This document shows, piece after piece, positions 1 to 6,898 of a stretch of DNA of 11,306 nt. The number at the start of each line of letters is the position of its first letter. Positions within the stretch are counted from its first letter, which is position 1. The DNA comes from Candidatus Kapaibacterium sp. (GTDB taxonomy: Bacteria; Bacteroidota; Ignavibacteria; Palsa-1295), in contig JANWLI010000123.1 of NCBI GenBank assembly GCA_025450975.1, forward strand, positions 1 through 11,306, in the 5' to 3' direction. Below the pieces are notes generated by a model. It was given only the letters and a program-made list of their open reading frames with translations, was not told where the DNA came from and did no database searches. Made by a program: the position numbers and the translations under genes.

Positions 1-1
1 A

Positions 2-661
2 GCCCTAAGCTTCTTTGCCTACATCGGCTTCGAAGAGATCGTCAAGCTTGCAGAAGAGACGAAACAGCCGACAAAGAATATTCCCCGAGCGCTCTTTATT
101 GCGAGTGCGATCGTCATGGTTGTCTATCTAACCGTATCGATCAGCTCCGTAAGTGCGATAAGCTGGCAGGAGCTGAGCACATCGCCAAGTCCGCTTGCCG
201 ATATCGTCGGCAACGAATGGGGACGAGGCGGCCTGATGCTCATTGCAGTGATCGCGCTGTTCTCAACGTCGAACACGATCCTTTCCAATATGCTTGGCAG
301 CTCGCGGGTACTCTTCAGCATGGCGAAGGAAGTGCGTATCCTGCGATTGTTTTCTCATGTTCATGTAACCCGGAAAACGCCGACGATCGCCTTGCTCTTT
401 GTTGTTGTCGTGATGGTACTCTTTGCGCTCATCGGCAATATTCAGACTGTCGCATTGCTGGCAAATTTTTTCATCTTCCTCACCTTCCTAATCGTCAATA
501 TTTCTGTGATCGCGTTGCGAATCCGTTCGCCACGCGTTGTACGACCGTATCGAGTGCCGTTTGCAATTGGCAAGATACCGATTGTCCCGGTTATCGCCAT
601 TGTGCTTGTACTTGTACTCATGTCGTTTACAGTTTATAATCTAACTAAAGGCCTCTCATAA
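2..661 (+). CDS. APC-family amino-acid permease, C-terminal part (5' end outside window)
   Basis: This is the last 219 codons of an amino acid-polyamine-organocation (APC) transporter, an inner-membrane protein that moves amino acids with protons or by exchange. The reading frame is open from base 2, ahead of the first ATG at 116, so the gene starts before the window. The visible part begins with the family's conserved core motif, FFAYIGFEEIVKLAEET followed by IPRAL, which lies around helix 6. After it come several hydrophobic helices (near bases 85-150, 225-290, 385-450, 450-515 and 580-640). A cytoplasmic stretch contains SSRVLFSMAKE, also typical of the family. The protein ends a few residues after the last helix. 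The substrate cannot be read from this part. The stop codon overlaps the tail of the convergent minus-strand gene by 6 nt. Confidence 0.9.
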   Translation, partial: ALSFFAYIGFEEIVKLAEETKQPTKNIPRALFIASAIVMVVYLTVSISSVSAISWQELSTSPSPLADIVGNEWGRGGLMLIAVIALFSTSNTILSNMLGSSRVLFSMAKEVRILRLFSHVHVTRKTPTIALLFVVVVMVLFALIGNIQTVALLANFFIFLTFLIVNISVIALRIRSPRVVRPYRVPFAIGKIPIVPVIAIVLVLVLMSFTVYNLTKGLS

Positions 662-2623
662 ACGAAGCTCTGCCTGCAATGTGAGGAAGGAGTTAACTTC
701 GTCAGCATTCGTCGAAGGCGAAAAGAACCGAGACTCTGAAAACTTAGCATGTAGATGCAGTTTCTCAAATAGGACAGCAGATAGTAAAAATGAATACCGT
801 ACGCCATCGCCATAGAGAAAAGTGAAGCCTCCTGCTCCAGGTACTTCCGGCTCTGTGATATAGATGCGGGAGTCATACGAGTCCGTTGAGTATATCGATG
901 AGCTTACCGCAACACGTAGCGGATCAACAGGTCGATACTTCACTACTGCTCCGATAAGATAGCCTGTCGCTGCAGCGATGTCAGGCTCCGCATACCGAAC
1001 GAACTCAGCATGCATCGATGCCTGAAGCCGGTCAGAGAAATCGTAGGCAGGCCGCAGACGAATATTCAGCTTGCCGTGCGGCTCGATCGTATCGGATCTG
1101 ACAGCTGTCAACACTTCGCGAACTCTGTAGCTCGATTCGAGCGACACGCGGAACGGTGAGCCGGAGGCTTCCCATGTTGCACGTAGACGGAAGTCCTTAG
1201 TAGCTAGGGCATTCTCATTCGTTGGCGTTTGCTGGATACGCGATGAGATATCGGCATATCCTTCCAGCGTAAGAGCTTCGATGCTCGATGTTCGCAAGCC
1301 GAGATAACCGCCGGTTTCGTTTTGCACGTCGCTTGCATTGTCGCCAAAGACTCCACCGAGAGGTGAGAGAAAACCTTCGGGCAGGAGACGGAAATTCGCA
1401 GCTACTTCCCATTTTGTAAACGGCTTCGCAAGCAATGTCGCCGTGAAGGCATTGTCTCGCGAGGCATCGGAAATTGATCTGGCAAATTCTCCGCGGAATG
1501 AGTAGTTACCGAAAAGTGCGAGCCATGACAGTGATCCTGCAGTGAGATCAGAGCCGACAAAGCGCGTTTTGAGCGAGTCAGTAGAAAGCACCGAGCGATC
1601 GTAGCGAAGATAATAACCGGTCGCTGAGAGATTTAATGTAGCGGACTCATTATCGATAACAGCGTACAAGATATTACCGCCACTTACTGTTTGCTTCGTT
1701 GACTGACGTCGCTCCTGCTCCGAAGCCGTTCGGTGATATCCGGTGTAGGAAAGTGATGTGATCGAACCTGTATCGGACAATGTCGCGTCGATGAAGCGAT
1801 TCGAGTAGAAGACATCGAGAGTGAGGTTGTCAAGTCGTAGCGAAGTTGCAGCGCCTCGGTAGAATCGATAAGCGGAAGTCGAGAGATAATTGCCGATACC
1901 TATCGGGTTGACGCCAAGCGGCGTGATGGCATCACTGGATTTCGATCTGGCATAGCTTCGCAGCAGGACAAGCCCTTCACCATAACCGACAGAGAAATCG
2001 CCGACGACGGCTCGCTCGAGTGATAGCGACGATGATAGCCCGATCGGTTGCGCTAAGGCGCAGAAGCCACCGGCATGATCGAGAAACAGCGGCTCGCCAG
2101 CATCTTTCGATTGGATGACGCCGCCATGAATATATTCGGTGTAGAGCCTTGCAAGGTTTGATGACTTGAGCGAAGACCCGTGATACTTTTCTTCGACGTA
2201 CTCTTCATCCGTCTCCACATCGGGATCGGCACTGAGACGCGAGCGAAGTTCGAGAGCGTGCGATGGCTGGGGCGTCAGCGAGAGGAATGGCCGGGTACGA
2301 TTGTAGAGATCTTCTGAGAGAATCCGGCGTAGATCGTCTTCGGTCTTTGCATTGCGCATCAGTCTGATCTTCATGGATTCAAGTTCAGTCAGCGTTGGGA
2401 TCAGTTGTAATATGCGGTCATCAGGATTCGAGAGATCGTAGGGACGAACAAGCAGATCGCTGATGGTTTCTGGAATGAGGTCGACCGTTTCTGGATCGGT
2501 AAGGTCGTCGTAGAGGACGAAGTAGAACGCGTCGGCAGGTGCGGAACGCGTTGAATCGGTTATGGTCCGCCCCAACACTCCGCATGCAAAAACCAGGATC
2601 GGTAGCTGTAATACGACCCTCAC
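656..2623 (-). CDS. Helix-hairpin-helix / outer-membrane beta-barrel protein (ComEA-like annotation family)
   Basis: This 655-residue protein matches a family common in Bacteroidota, usually annotated as helix-hairpin-helix or ComEA-like. It has a short degenerate HhH-like region followed by a long beta-barrel. Residues 1-19 form a signal-peptide-like segment. Residues about 50-115 follow the family pattern of an acidic helix, RPYDLSNP, then leucine-rich hairpins ending in RPFLSL. Residues 207-230 carry VGDFSVGYGEGLVLLRSY and a following KSSDA, recognisable as the family's GxGQGL...GKS block. FYRGAAT near 254 is another family hallmark. The remainder alternates polar and hydrophobic residues, as expected of outer-membrane strands. 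The function of the family is not established, and DNA binding should not be assumed from the HhH label. The start codon is GTG; an in-frame TAA about 40 nt upstream with no other start between supports it. No ribosome binding site is visible. A terminator-like hairpin lies directly upstream. Confidence 0.75.
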   Translation of the reverse strand: MRVVLQLPILVFACGVLGRTITDSTRSAPADAFYFVLYDDLTDPETVDLIPETISDLLVRPYDLSNPDDRILQLIPTLTELESMKIRLMRNAKTEDDLRRILSEDLYNRTRPFLSLTPQPSHALELRSRLSADPDVETDEEYVEEKYHGSSLKSSNLARLYTEYIHGGVIQSKDAGEPLFLDHAGGFCALAQPIGLSSSLSLERAVVGDFSVGYGEGLVLLRSYARSKSSDAITPLGVNPIGIGNYLSTSAYRFYRGAATSLRLDNLTLDVFYSNRFIDATLSDTGSITSLSYTGYHRTASEQERRQSTKQTVSGGNILYAVIDNESATLNLSATGYYLRYDRSVLSTDSLKTRFVGSDLTAGSLSWLALFGNYSFRGEFARSISDASRDNAFTATLLAKPFTKWEVAANFRLLPEGFLSPLGGVFGDNASDVQNETGGYLGLRTSSIEALTLEGYADISSRIQQTPTNENALATKDFRLRATWEASGSPFRVSLESSYRVREVLTAVRSDTIEPHGKLNIRLRPAYDFSDRLQASMHAEFVRYAEPDIAAATGYLIGAVVKYRPVDPLRVAVSSSIYSTDSYDSRIYITEPEVPGAGGFTFLYGDGVRYSFLLSAVLFEKLHLHAKFSESRFFSPSTNADEVNSFLTLQAELRL

Positions 2624-2633
2624 GGATAAAACC

Positions 2634-2659
2634 GAAGAAGCCTCTTGCGAGGCTTCTTC
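2634..2659 (-). terminator. Perfect 11-bp hairpin terminator after the DUF1573-cytochrome gene
   Basis: The arms GAAGAAGCCTC (2634-2644) and GAGGCTTCTTC (2649-2659) are perfectly complementary around a 4-nt loop. On the minus strand the loop reads GCAA and the hairpin is followed by GGTTTTATCC, a short U-tract. It sits 18 nt after the stop codon of the DUF1573-cytochrome gene, where an intrinsic terminator is expected. It also ends only 10 nt before the GTG of the next co-oriented gene, so it may limit read-through into that gene. Confidence 0.8.
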
Positions 2660-2677
2660 TTATAATGATTGTAAAAC

Positions 2678-3550
2678 TTATTTATGCGTGTTCGACGTAC
2701 CGGTCGATGCACCGCCGCCATTAAGCGACTTCATCTGGCGTTCGCGCATAAGATTCTTTTTGAATGCGCTCATGTAATCGACGAGCGATGCGATCTCTTC
2801 GTCGTTAAGCGGTCCTTTATGCTTGGTGTGGAATGCCGGCATGTTCGAATTCGGCACACCATCGGCGATGATCTTCTTCCACTCGGAAGGCTCGTAGTTC
2901 ATCATTGCATCGCTTGCAATGTCTGCTCCCGGCTTGTGCTCTTTAGCATCGCCATGGCAGACTGCGCAATCTGCTTCGTAGAGTTTTGCGCCGAGTTCGC
3001 CTTTACCCTTTTCGACGTGGCACGATGCGCACGATCCTTCGAAGACACCCTGAATGCTCATTGCAGAGCCAGCGTGTGCAACGGTCGACTTGAAGATGTC
3101 GCCGGTGATGCGAAGCTGACGCTGTGCACCGTTTACGGCATTCGATGAAACTGTGATGACCTTCGTCATATTACCCGGAGCCTTGTTATGAGCATCGAAG
3201 GTAACCTTCAGCTCGACTGACTGACCAGGAGCAAGACGCTTCTTCGCCGGATCGAGGAGCACTGCTGTGCACCCGCAGGACGGATTTGCGCTGACGATCT
3301 CGAGGGTGTCGGTACCGACACTCTTGATCATAAATGTCGTCGTTGGCGAGGTATTCTGCTCGATCTTGCCGAAGTTATGGACTTCTTCGTTAAACTCGAT
3401 CTTCGGGCCTTTGAGGGTATCCTGCGGGACAAACAGACCGGCAACGGCAGACCGCATTCCGATGGAATCGGTAGAAACTTCAAGCGCTAAAAACGCTGCA
3501 AATAATGCAAACGCTGCTACTAAAATACTTATGGGTCGTTTCATAGACAT
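2678..3550 (-). CDS. DUF1573 domain fused to a c-type cytochrome domain, exported
   Basis: This exported 290-residue protein joins two modules. Residues 1-23 are a signal peptide or anchor. Residues about 50-155 are a DUF1573 Ig-like domain, with FNEEVHNFGKI, then NPSCGCTAV at 89-97 and a GDI ending, all typical of that family. Residues about 165-265 are cytochrome c-like with two heme-binding motifs, CASCH (174-178) and CAVCH (195-199). The second begins a standard class I domain (LYEADCAVCHG) whose likely distal ligand is Met237 in NSNMPAF. The region ends in the usual C-terminal helix (DEEIASLVDYMSAF). The spacing suggests one full heme domain plus an extra CxxCH just before it, so heme number is uncertain. 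A role in electron transfer outside the cytoplasmic membrane is likely; the partner is unknown. Translation may start at ATG 3550 or at ATG 3544 (MKRP). The gene lies 94 nt after tsaB, and a hairpin terminator follows. Confidence 0.88.
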   Translation of the reverse strand: MSMKRPISILVAAFALFAAFLALEVSTDSIGMRSAVAGLFVPQDTLKGPKIEFNEEVHNFGKIEQNTSPTTTFMIKSVGTDTLEIVSANPSCGCTAVLLDPAKKRLAPGQSVELKVTFDAHNKAPGNMTKVITVSSNAVNGAQRQLRITGDIFKSTVAHAGSAMSIQGVFEGSCASCHVEKGKGELGAKLYEADCAVCHGDAKEHKPGADIASDAMMNYEPSEWKKIIADGVPNSNMPAFHTKHKGPLNDEEIASLVDYMSAFKKNLMRERQMKSLNGGGASTGTSNTHK

Positions 3551-3644
3551 AATAGGTCTTAAATGCTACATAGATAACGCGTGGACTATGGAAGTGTTAC
3601 AATGTTTGGACCATAAAAATAGTTCATTTTTGTGGATAACGAGA

Positions 3645-4298
3645 CTATCCTTTGATAGAGGCCGAATGAGGGGAAAATGGTGTAATATAGAGCGGCTCTA
3701 AGGAGCTAATTTCTTCAAAATTATTCAGTTGCTGCAAGGCTAAGGAATAGGCAACCGTCCTGGCAAGGTCGATATTGCATAGGATGGTCCGCTCATGCTT
3801 GCCTTCGAGCAGATCAAGTGCCGATTGGGGGCCGGCAATCAAGAGATCCGGCAGCAATTCGCGGAGCGGGACGAGGGCAATGTCGTCAATGGCAGCTGCA
3901 TGAGCTACATATAACGAATGCCTATCATACCCGGGATATGCCAACAGCTGACCTGCCTTAGCCTGATGGCCGGAGTCGAGAGATGCAAGCAGCGCTCTAT
4001 GCGACGAAACTGGGATCAGGCCAGCTCCTGTCCCGTAGGCGATACCTTTTGCGAACGACAGCCCGATGCGGAGTCCGGTAAACGACCCAGGTCCGGCGAC
4101 AAGTACGATCCGTTCGATCTGCTTCGCTGTTGCGCCGGCCTGCGACAGCAGTTCAGAAGTCTTCGCGGCGAGCATCGAATCATGAACTCCGCGCTCATTA
4201 GCTGCGGGACTGTGATGAAACGATGCAAGTGGTTTGGCATCGTTGGAAAAAAGTCCGATGCTTAACTCATGCAGCGATGTATCGAGCGCCAGGATCAT
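3645..4298 (-). CDS. tsaB: tRNA threonylcarbamoyladenosine biosynthesis protein TsaB
   Basis: TsaB is the dimerising partner of TsaD in the complex that transfers threonylcarbamoyl to A37 of ANN-decoding tRNAs (t6A). It has an ASKHA-type fold but lacks the catalytic metal site of TsaD. The 217-residue length is normal. The start MILALDTSLHELSIGLF is the family's N-terminal strand pair. The block VAGPGSFTGLRIGLSFAKG at 67-85, followed by PVSSHRAL, is the clearest TsaB signature, and EPLYI near the C-terminus corresponds to the usual final motif. Its ATG overlaps the TGA of tsaE in an ATGA (4295-4298), which indicates translational coupling. The C-terminal third is less conserved, as is usual. 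Confidence in the identity is high. Confidence 0.95.
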   Translation of the reverse strand: MILALDTSLHELSIGLFSNDAKPLASFHHSPAANERGVHDSMLAAKTSELLSQAGATAKQIERIVLVAGPGSFTGLRIGLSFAKGIAYGTGAGLIPVSSHRALLASLDSGHQAKAGQLLAYPGYDRHSLYVAHAAAIDDIALVPLRELLPDLLIAGPQSALDLLEGKHERTILCNIDLARTVAYSLALQQLNNFEEISSLEPLYITPFSPHSASIKG

Positions 4299-4741
4299 GC
4301 TGTCAGGCGATGGATCGTGATGGTACGTTTTGTATCGGCAACATGCTCGATCGTGACTTCAAGGCGTTCTGCCGGAAGATATTTCTCGATCCGCTCAGGC
4401 CATTCGATGATCGTGATGGCATGACGAGGGTAGAGATAGTCTTCGACGCCAAGCTCGAGCAACTCGTCGTCGCGTTCGAAGCGATAGCAATCGAGATGGT
4501 AGAGATGTCCGGCCGAGTTATCATGGAATTGAATCGGATACTCGTTGAGCAGTGCGAAGGTCGGCGAAGCAACTTCATTCTCGTGAATACCGAATGCTCG
4601 TGCGATGCCTTTTGTGAACTTCGTCTTTCCGGCGCCGAGTTCTCCGCGAAGTGCGACGACGTCGCCGACGTGCAGTTCTTCTTTTGCGAACTGCTCGCCG
4701 AGGGTGACCGTCTCATCTTCCGAAGTTGAACGATAGATCAT
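4295..4741 (-). CDS. tsaE: tRNA threonylcarbamoyladenosine biosynthesis ATPase TsaE
   Basis: TsaE (YjeE) is the small P-loop ATPase that works with TsaB and TsaD in t6A37 formation and resets the complex between catalytic cycles. The 148-residue length is standard. Visible motifs are the Walker A loop GELGAGKT at 33-40, SPTF at 59-62 in the switch region, HLDCYR at 82-87, and IIEWPERI at 111-118, which is the family's C-terminal signature. It is sandwiched between porX and tsaB with ATGA overlaps at both ends (4738-4741 and 4295-4298), so the three genes are almost certainly one transcript with coupled translation. All key residues appear intact. Confidence 0.96.
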   Translation of the reverse strand: MIYRSTSEDETVTLGEQFAKEELHVGDVVALRGELGAGKTKFTKGIARAFGIHENEVASPTFALLNEYPIQFHDNSAGHLYHLDCYRFERDDELLELGVEDYLYPRHAITIIEWPERIEKYLPAERLEVTIEHVADTKRTITIHRLTA

Positions 4742-6321
4742 TTCGGCTCGAGCGTGACAACGGGCAGGATCAACTCCTCGAGCGAGATCCCTCCGTGCTG
4801 AAACGTATCCTTATAGTAGTTGAGATACTTATGATAATCGGTCGGGTAGACAAAGTAGTAGTCTTCCTTTGCGATGATGTAGTTTGTCGTCACCGAGCGG
4901 TTCGGCAGTTTGTACTCATCCGGCTTACGGATAAACATCGCCTGCTTCTCTTCGGCCTTGACGTTGCGCCCGTACTTATACCGCAAGCTCGTCGATGTTT
5001 CGCGATCACCAAGGACTTTCGCGCCACGCAGGCTGCGGATCGAGCCGTGATCTGTCGTGACGACGATCTTAATGTTCGGCACTTTCGCAAGCGAGCGGAA
5101 CATGTCGAGCAAGCTTGAATGAAGAAACCACGAGCGCGTTAGCGAGCGGTAGGCGCTTTCATCGGGCGCGATCTCTTTGAGGATCGGCGAATCGCTTCGC
5201 GTATGTGCCAGCATATCGACGAAGTTCACGACGATGGCCGTGAGATGGTTCTTCGCATGCGTCATGATGTTATCGGCGATGCCGGCGCCGAAGTCGCGGT
5301 CGATGATCTTGATATACTTCAGATCGCCGCGTAGCTTTACCTTGCGACGCTCGAGCTGCATCTTTAGCATGAGCGCTTCGTCTTTATTTTGCGAATGCTC
5401 GTCGTCGTCGCTCGTCCAGGTGTCGGGAAAGGTCTTGCCGAACTCTGCAGGAAACTGTCCGCTAAAAATTGAATTGCGCGCGTAAGGCGTAGCTGAGGGG
5501 ATAATGCCCAAATGATAGTCGCGCTTAATCTTGTAGAGATTGCGCAACTCGTTCTCCATGATCAGCCACTGATCGAGGCGCATGCAGTCGATGACAAAGA
5601 ACACGACGTTCTGCTTTCCTTCGCGGAGGGTTGGCAGAACCCACTCATCGACGATGTCTGGCGAAAGTGCCGGACGGTCGTCGCGGTTATCACCGGAGTA
5701 TATCGTGTTGACCCAACTTTTATAGTTGCGCTCGAAAAATTTGCAGAACTCGGCATTCATCTCGCGGCGCTGGTTCATGAGCGTCTCTTCCATTCCCGTT
5801 TCGGGATGGGCATCGAGTTCGAATTCCCAGGCGACGAGCTTATTATAGAGTTCGATCCAGTCAGATGCTTTCGAAGCCATCATGAGTTCGCGCGACATCT
5901 TGGCAAACTCCTGCGTGTAATCGCGTGATACCGCTTCGTTACGGATCTGCTTGCCTTCGAGAAATTTCTTTACTGCGAGCAGCACCTGCGTCGGGTTGAC
6001 AGGCTTCGTCAGGTAATCGGAGATCTTCTTGCCGATCGCCTGCTCCATGAGGTCTTCCTCCTCGCTCTTGGTGACCATGACGACGGGCGTCGCAGGCGTA
6101 CGCGTCTTCAGCTCGTTAAGCGTTTCAAGGCCTCCCATGCCGGGCATCATCTCGTCGAGGAAGATGAGGTCGGCAGGCGACTCGGTGTTCATCGCAACGG
6201 CATCGAAGCCATTAGTTGCCGTCCGAACGGAATAGCCGCGCTGCTCCAGCAGCATAATATGCGGCTTCAGGAGATCGATCTCATCGTCGACCCAGAGGAT
6301 ATTTCCTTTAGTGGTGCTCAT
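4738..6321 (-). CDS. porX: PorX-type response regulator with PglZ phosphodiesterase domain (T9SS regulator)
   Basis: PorX is the response regulator that, with the kinase PorY, controls type IX secretion genes in Bacteroidota. The protein has 527 residues, close to known PorX length. Residues 5-122 are a receiver domain with acidic pocket D12/D13, phospho-acceptor D56, T84 and K106. The stretch DYLTKPVNPTQVLL at 102-115 is strongly PorX-like. A helical linker follows (about 130-235). Residues about 236-525 form a PglZ domain of the alkaline phosphatase superfamily. A complete candidate metal and active-site set is visible: D245 (FVIDCMRLD), T278 (SATPYARNS), D369 and H373 (NFVDMLAH), D424 and H425 (TTDHGS) and H509 (FQHGG). 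The domain is therefore expected to be an active metal-dependent phosphohydrolase; PorX is reported to act on oligonucleotide substrates. The ATG at 6321 is well placed against the receiver domain. I see no PorY or SigP gene in the window. It is the first gene of a coupled operon with tsaE and tsaB. Confidence 0.95.
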   Translation of the reverse strand: MSTTKGNILWVDDEIDLLKPHIMLLEQRGYSVRTATNGFDAVAMNTESPADLIFLDEMMPGMGGLETLNELKTRTPATPVVMVTKSEEEDLMEQAIGKKISDYLTKPVNPTQVLLAVKKFLEGKQIRNEAVSRDYTQEFAKMSRELMMASKASDWIELYNKLVAWEFELDAHPETGMEETLMNQRREMNAEFCKFFERNYKSWVNTIYSGDNRDDRPALSPDIVDEWVLPTLREGKQNVVFFVIDCMRLDQWLIMENELRNLYKIKRDYHLGIIPSATPYARNSIFSGQFPAEFGKTFPDTWTSDDDEHSQNKDEALMLKMQLERRKVKLRGDLKYIKIIDRDFGAGIADNIMTHAKNHLTAIVVNFVDMLAHTRSDSPILKEIAPDESAYRSLTRSWFLHSSLLDMFRSLAKVPNIKIVVTTDHGSIRSLRGAKVLGDRETSTSLRYKYGRNVKAEEKQAMFIRKPDEYKLPNRSVTTNYIIAKEDYYFVYPTDYHKYLNYYKDTFQHGGISLEELILPVVTLEPK

Positions 6322-6360
6322 TGATTAGGGGTAACAGTGTCGGAGTGTGGTGAGTTTGTG

Positions 6361-6404
6361 CCATTCTGAGCCGAGTCGCGACAGCGACGAGGTGAAGAAT
6401 CCCT
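6361..6404. repeat. Dispersed-type hairpin repeat, CATTCTGAG...GAAGAATC class
   Basis: The segment starts with CCATTCTGAGCCGAG and ends with GTGAAGAATCCC. ATTCT near the start pairs with AGAAT near the end, and an inner stem GTCGC (6375-6379) pairs with GCGAC (6384-6388) around GACA. I recognise this as a member of the short interspersed CATTCTGAGCG...GCGAAGAATC repeats found in many copies in intergenic DNA of diverse bacteria. It ends about 40 nt from the porX start, on its 5' side. Function is unknown; it could form a structure in the porX leader. Copy number in this genome cannot be seen from one window. Confidence 0.7.
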
Positions 6405-6581
6405 TGATGTCTCGTAGCCTGCTACTATTTACACCACCCCAATCAGGGGTAGCTAAGTCATTTATTTTCACTATACTGGCTGTACACATCACGGTCCTTC
6501 ATAAAATTTACACCTACATCATCGACATATCCTTCGATCCTTTCAATCCTTGAGTCAGGGTCAAATTTACACGCCCTGTTG

Positions 6582-6612
6582 GTGGGCTTATGGGGGTTAG
6601 GCGTATGGGCGT
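6582..6612 (+). repeat. Imperfect octamer array (ATGGGCGT type)
   Basis: The segment divides into GTGGGCTT, ATGGGGGT, TAGGCGT and ATGGGCGT, a degenerate array of units of about 8 nt. It lies between the third and fourth GGTGTAAAT motifs. Its G-rich strand is the plus strand, opposite to the array at 6657-6688. It could be a decayed microsatellite-like repeat or part of a larger mobile repeat. Confidence 0.45.
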
Positions 6613-6656
6613 ATTGAAATTTACACCTGTCTTGTAGTCCGCCAATATTTACACCT

Positions 6657-6688
6657 ATCCGCCTAGCCGTCCATCCGCCTATCCGCCT
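6657..6688 (-). repeat. Tandem octamer array ATCCGCCT x4
   Basis: Four head-to-tail octamers are visible: ATCCGCCT, AGCCGTCC (divergent), ATCCGCCT and ATCCGCCT. On the minus strand the unit reads AGGCGGAT. The array fills the space between the fifth and sixth GGTGTAAAT motifs, just after the fifth. Together with the opposite-facing array at 6582-6612 it makes the region an imperfect inverted arrangement. Confidence 0.65.
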
Positions 6689-6898
6689 TACAGAATTTAC
6701 ACCACCCGTCTGAAGGGTATGTAAGCCATTATAAATCACGCACATAATTGTGCACTCTTCGCCTGCGTACTTAGTCATGAAGTGGTGATCGTTAGACGGA
6801 CGGTGAGGAAGACTGGATGTGATGGAGAGATATGTCATAGTCGCCTATAATATAACGGATAAAGGAGGAAAATGCAACAGGCGAGGGAGAAAAATCTT

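Larger units (their letters stand above)
6427..6703 (-). repeat. Cluster of six GGTGTAAAT nonamers
   Basis: On the plus strand ATTTACACC occurs at 6427-6435, 6506-6514, 6619-6627, 6647-6655 and 6695-6703, and ATTTACACG at 6565-6573. All six face the same way, so on the porX strand they read GGTGTAAAT. Start-to-start intervals are 79, 59, 54, 28 and 48 nt, so this is neither a tandem array nor a CRISPR. Inside the overlapping frame 6838-6458, some copies fall in the Gly-Val-Asn frame and others in Cys-Lys, and one lies outside it. Conservation is therefore at the DNA or RNA level. I do not recognise the motif as a named regulator site. Confidence 0.7.

Noticed and set aside
2565..2623. Lipobox-like VFAC in the signal region of the helix-hairpin-helix barrel protein
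   Set aside because: The hydrophobic stretch before the cysteine is very short and the family is an outer-membrane barrel, so lipidation is unlikely although not excluded.
4223..5928. Several plus-strand frames of 100-170 codons opposite tsaE and porX
   Set aside because: They are antisense shadows of well-identified genes, with no domain signature or separate start signals.
6427..6703. CRISPR array from the repeated ATTTACACC words
   Set aside because: The repeated unit is only 9 nt, spacing varies from 28 to 79 nt, and no cas genes are nearby.
6458..6838. A 126-codon minus-strand frame in the intergenic region
   Set aside because: Its sequence is built across the nucleotide repeats, which fall in different frames within it, and it has no recognisable domain, signal or ribosome binding site. 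The composition looks like translated repeat DNA.
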